Shown piece after piece: positions 61,776-64,000 of a stretch of 64,000 nt of DNA; the first letter of the stretch is position 1, and every line of letters starts with the position of its first letter. The DNA comes from Spirochaetaceae bacterium (GTDB lineage: Bacteria; Myxococcota_A; UBA9160; UBA4427), in NCBI GenBank assembly GCA_020632655.1, contig JACKFD010000004.1, positions 186,001-250,000 of the forward strand, in the 5' to 3' direction. The position numbers and the translations under genes were made by a program. The notes beneath the pieces were generated by a model. That model did not search any database. It was not told where the DNA came from and was given only the letters and a program-made list of their open reading frames with translations.

Positions 61776-63511
61776 GCGCACGCAAGACCTCGAAGCGCAG
61801 CGCTGCCCCGCGTTCGGCGGCGGGCGCGCCCTCGGCGACGGCACGCCCCGTGGACGCGGCGCAGGACGGATCGCGCGACCTCGAGCTGGTCGGCTTCGGC
61901 AGCATGGTCCTCGATCGCATCCATCGCACGCGCCGCGTGATCGGCGCGAACGAGAAGGCACTGCTCGACGCGGTCGACGCGCAGACGGGTCCGGTCCGCA
62001 CGTGCGTCGGCGGGCTGATGCTGAACCAGCTCGGCTGGGCGGCGCTCTTCGGGCTGCGCGTCGGGATCTTCGGCCGGCAGGCGGAGGACGAGGCGGGGCG
62101 CGTGCTGCGCGCGGCGATGGCCCGACACGGGATCGAGACGCATCTCGACCGGACGGCGAGCGGCAGCTCGATCGCCGAGATCTTCGTCGACGCCGCGGGC
62201 GAGCGGGCGATCTACATGGCCGCGGCGGGCACGGCGGAGACGCGGCCGCGGCACGTGCACGAGGATCACTCGGGCTTCGTCGCGCGGGCGGCGCGGCTCA
62301 CGACCGAGATCTCGCAGCTGCCCCTCGACACGGCGCTCGCGGCGCTCGAGCTGGCGCGGGCGATGGGGATCGGGACCGTCGTCGATCTCGACGTGCGGCC
62401 GAGCGACGCGGTCGGGGTGCTGGGCGATCGCGAGACCTTCGACCGCGTGCTGCGCGCGGCGGATCTGCTCAAGCCGACGGAGATCGCGGCGCGGGAGCTC
62501 TTTCCCGAGCTGGACTCGCTCGAGGCGCTCGCGCGGCGGATCCGCGAGGCGTACGGCGTGCCGCGTGTCGTGATGACGCTCGGCGAGGCCGGGGCGCTGC
62601 TCTCGGATGCCGAGGGCGAGCGGCTCGTCCCCGCGTATGGCGCGCGGGCGGTCGTGGACTCGACCGGGGCGGGGGACGCGTTCCTCGGTGGCTACCTCGC
62701 GGGCGAGACCCTCGGGCTCGCGCCGATCGACGCCGTGCGGCTCGGCAACGCCTGTGGTGCGGCGTGTGTCGAGCGGGTCGGTGCCTTCCCGGACGAGCCG
62801 GAGGTGCTTCGTGCGCGGGTGCTCGAGCTCTACGCCGGGCCGGAGCCTGCGGACGCGCGCTGGGGCGAGGCGGTCGCGGCGAAGACGCAGGGTGCTTCGA
62901 GCGGGCGCGGGCCGGCGCAGGCGGGACTTCGTGTGCTCGAGGTCGCCGCGCGGGAGATCGCGGCGCTGGCGGGGCGACACGATGGTGCGTCGATCCTGGC
63001 GGCGGCGGAGCTGATCGAGCGGGCCGAGGCGGGCGGGGGTCGCGTGCACGTGACCGGCGTCGGCAAGCCCGAGCACGTGGCGCACTACGCTGCGAGCCTG
63101 CTCGCGTCGACGGGCACGCCGGCAACCTTCCTGCACGCGACCGAGTCGCTCCACGGCAGTCTCGGGCAGATCGTGCCCGGCGACGTCGTGATCGCGATCA
63201 GCAACAGCGGCACGACCGGAGAGTGTCTGCTCGCGGCGCGGGCCGTGCGCGACTACGGCGGACGGCTGATCGCCGTGACGGGCGGGCTGGGCTCGGCGCT
63301 GGCGGAGCTGGCGGACGTGACCCTCGACGCGGGGGTGTCCGAGGAGGGCGGGCCGTTGGGTCTTGCCCCGCGGGCGAGCGTCGCGGCGGAGATCCTGGTG
63401 CTGGCGGCCCTGGGGGCGGTCCTGCAGGAGCGCCGGGGCCTCGACCGGAAGGCGTATGCGTCGCGGCATCCGGCGGGCGCACTCGGCAAGCAGGCGCGGG
63501 GCGAGTCCTGA
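61772..63511 (+). CDS. PfkB-type sugar kinase fused to a KdsD-like SIS sugar-phosphate isomerase
   Basis: 579 aa. Residues about 36-355 are a ribokinase/PfkB kinase ('TCVGGLMLNQLGWAALFGL', 'GIFGRQAEDEAGRVL', catalytic 'DSTGAGDAFLGGYLAG' with Asp302). Residues about 385-579 are a SIS domain close to KdsD (arabinose-5-phosphate isomerase): 'VTGVGKPEHVAHYAASLLAS', 'SLHGSLGQI', 'AISNSGTTGE', 'EGGPLGLAPRAS' and the closing 'HPAGALGKQA', with the KdsD catalytic Lys and His positions conserved. The CBS pair of long KdsD is absent. Translationally coupled to the aldolase. Substrate unknown; kinase, isomerase and aldolase could act in sequence. Confidence 0.85.
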   Translation: MSARKTSKRSAAPRSAAGAPSATARPVDAAQDGSRDLELVGFGSMVLDRIHRTRRVIGANEKALLDAVDAQTGPVRTCVGGLMLNQLGWAALFGLRVGIFGRQAEDEAGRVLRAAMARHGIETHLDRTASGSSIAEIFVDAAGERAIYMAAAGTAETRPRHVHEDHSGFVARAARLTTEISQLPLDTALAALELARAMGIGTVVDLDVRPSDAVGVLGDRETFDRVLRAADLLKPTEIAARELFPELDSLEALARRIREAYGVPRVVMTLGEAGALLSDAEGERLVPAYGARAVVDSTGAGDAFLGGYLAGETLGLAPIDAVRLGNACGAACVERVGAFPDEPEVLRARVLELYAGPEPADARWGEAVAAKTQGASSGRGPAQAGLRVLEVAAREIAALAGRHDGASILAAAELIERAEAGGGRVHVTGVGKPEHVAHYAASLLASTGTPATFLHATESLHGSLGQIVPGDVVIAISNSGTTGECLLAARAVRDYGGRLIAVTGGLGSALAELADVTLDAGVSEEGGPLGLAPRASVAAEILVLAALGAVLQERRGLDRKAYASRHPAGALGKQARGES

Positions 63512-63530
63512 GCGCGACGGGCCTTCTGAT

Positions 63531-63547
63531 CCCGGCCTGAAGCCGGG
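63531..63547 (+). terminator. Hairpin CCCGGC-CTGAA-GCCGGG after the fusion gene
   Basis: A 6-bp perfect GC stem with a 5-nt loop sits 20 nt after the stop. No T-run follows, so it is a weak terminator candidate. Confidence 0.35.
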
Positions 63548-63676
63548 TCGAATCTCACTCAGGCCGGCGTGGCGGAGACCGATACCGGCTCCAGTCGATG
63601 TGGATCGCCCACGGACGAGCAGGAGCGGCCTGCCGGTGTGTCGTGGGACGGCCGATCGGCCCGGAGCCCGCAGCCG

Positions 63677-64000
63677 ATGGTCCAGTCCCGCCCCGCCTCC
63701 TCCTCTCCTCCCGCGGCGCACCACCCCGGGTCGCCGCTCCCCGCCGACGACAGCTACGCGCGGGTCGCCGACGCCGAGCTCGAACGGGTCCTCACCTCCT
63801 TCGATACCTGTTATGTCTGGCGCTATGGCAGCGTGCAGGAGGGTCTGCGCGACCTCTACGCCAAGGCCAAGCGCGACCAATGGGACGCGGCGCTCGCCCT
63901 CGACTGGTCGATCGAAGTCGATCCCGAGGAGCCGATCCTGCCCGAGGCGATCAATCCGCTGCTCGGCTTCGCGCCCTACGAGCGGATGGACGAGCGCGAG
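63677..64000 (+). CDS. Ferritin-like (AurF-type) diiron protein, N-terminal fragment
   Basis: 108 codons from ATG 63677, open to the window edge. After a Pro/Ser-rich start, 'FDTCYVWRYGSVQEGLRDLY' and 'AKAKRDQWDAALALDWSIEV' resemble the first helices of ferritin-like oxygenases related to the p-aminobenzoate N-oxygenase AurF. The remaining iron ligands lie outside. Family assignment is moderate; function cannot be set from the fragment. Confidence 0.6.
   Translation, partial: MVQSRPASSSPPAAHHPGSPLPADDSYARVADAELERVLTSFDTCYVWRYGSVQEGLRDLYAKAKRDQWDAALALDWSIEVDPEEPILPEAINPLLGFAPYERMDERE

Overview
The window looks like chromosomal DNA from a GC-rich Gram-negative bacterium of the broad deltaproteobacterial kind (Myxococcota, Desulfobacterota or Binatota). 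The evidence is the origin-region order rpmH-rnpA-yidD-yidC-jag / rsmG-parA-parB-bactofilin-atpF'FHAGDC, separate a/c subunit genes of the ATP synthase, a protein of the kind described in myxobacteria (MXAN_5187 type), a PEP-CTERM protein, a fatty acid cis/trans isomerase and heavy use of GTG/TTG starts. The lineage is an inference; there is no rRNA gene to check it. I saw no phage, insertion sequence, CRISPR array, tRNA or rRNA.

Layout. 1-4.1 kb: the 5' end of a TetR regulator, a three-gene sugar-modification set (SpsF-like cytidylyltransferase, SDR, aldo/keto reductase) and a SurA-like periplasmic prolyl isomerase. 4.1-8.4 kb: uvrA and a coupled CPBP-family membrane protein. 8.4-11.6 kb (minus): a MetE-like zinc methyltransferase, a Rieske oxygenase, a lone ribbon-helix-helix antitoxin-like gene and tmk. 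11.6-22.9 kb (minus): atpE, atpB, atpI, atpZ, hemL, gyrA, gyrB, dnaN. 22.95-23.54 kb: divergent gap between dnaN and rpmH, a candidate origin location although dnaA is not beside it. 23.5-30.5 kb (plus): rpmH, rnpA, yidD, yidC, jag, two parS-like sites, rsmG, parA, parB, bactofilin. 31.1-37.5 kb (plus): F1 plus b/b' ATP synthase operon. 37.6-44.9 kb: lipoate-ligase-like protein, two c-type cytochromes, Cti, a MXAN_5187-like protein, an alpha/beta hydrolase and a PEP-CTERM protein. 45.4-50.6 kb (minus): a LuxR-type regulator with two HTH domains, then bioB-bioF-bioD-queuosine-precursor transporter behind a BirA-type operator. 50.8-59.7 kb (plus): radA, polyprenyl diphosphate synthase, ComEA-like protein, a BtuFCD-type ABC importer, eno and an exported protein. 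60-64 kb (plus): a receiver-XRE regulator, a DapA-like aldolase coupled to a PfkB-SIS fusion, and the start of a ferritin-like diiron protein.

How it fits together. The core is the replication, segregation and energy block: sliding clamp, gyrase, ParABS with a bactofilin, the ribosome/RNase P/membrane insertion operon, and an ATP synthase split into two operons lying at similar distances on either side of the dnaN-rpmH gap. Around it are compact operons joined by 4-nt ATGA/GTGA overlaps. The least ordinary items are the aldolase/PfkB-SIS pair, the double-HTH LuxR protein, the row of hairpins between atpG and atpD, the parB-coupled bactofilin, and a diheme cytochrome whose first heme motif is one residue short.
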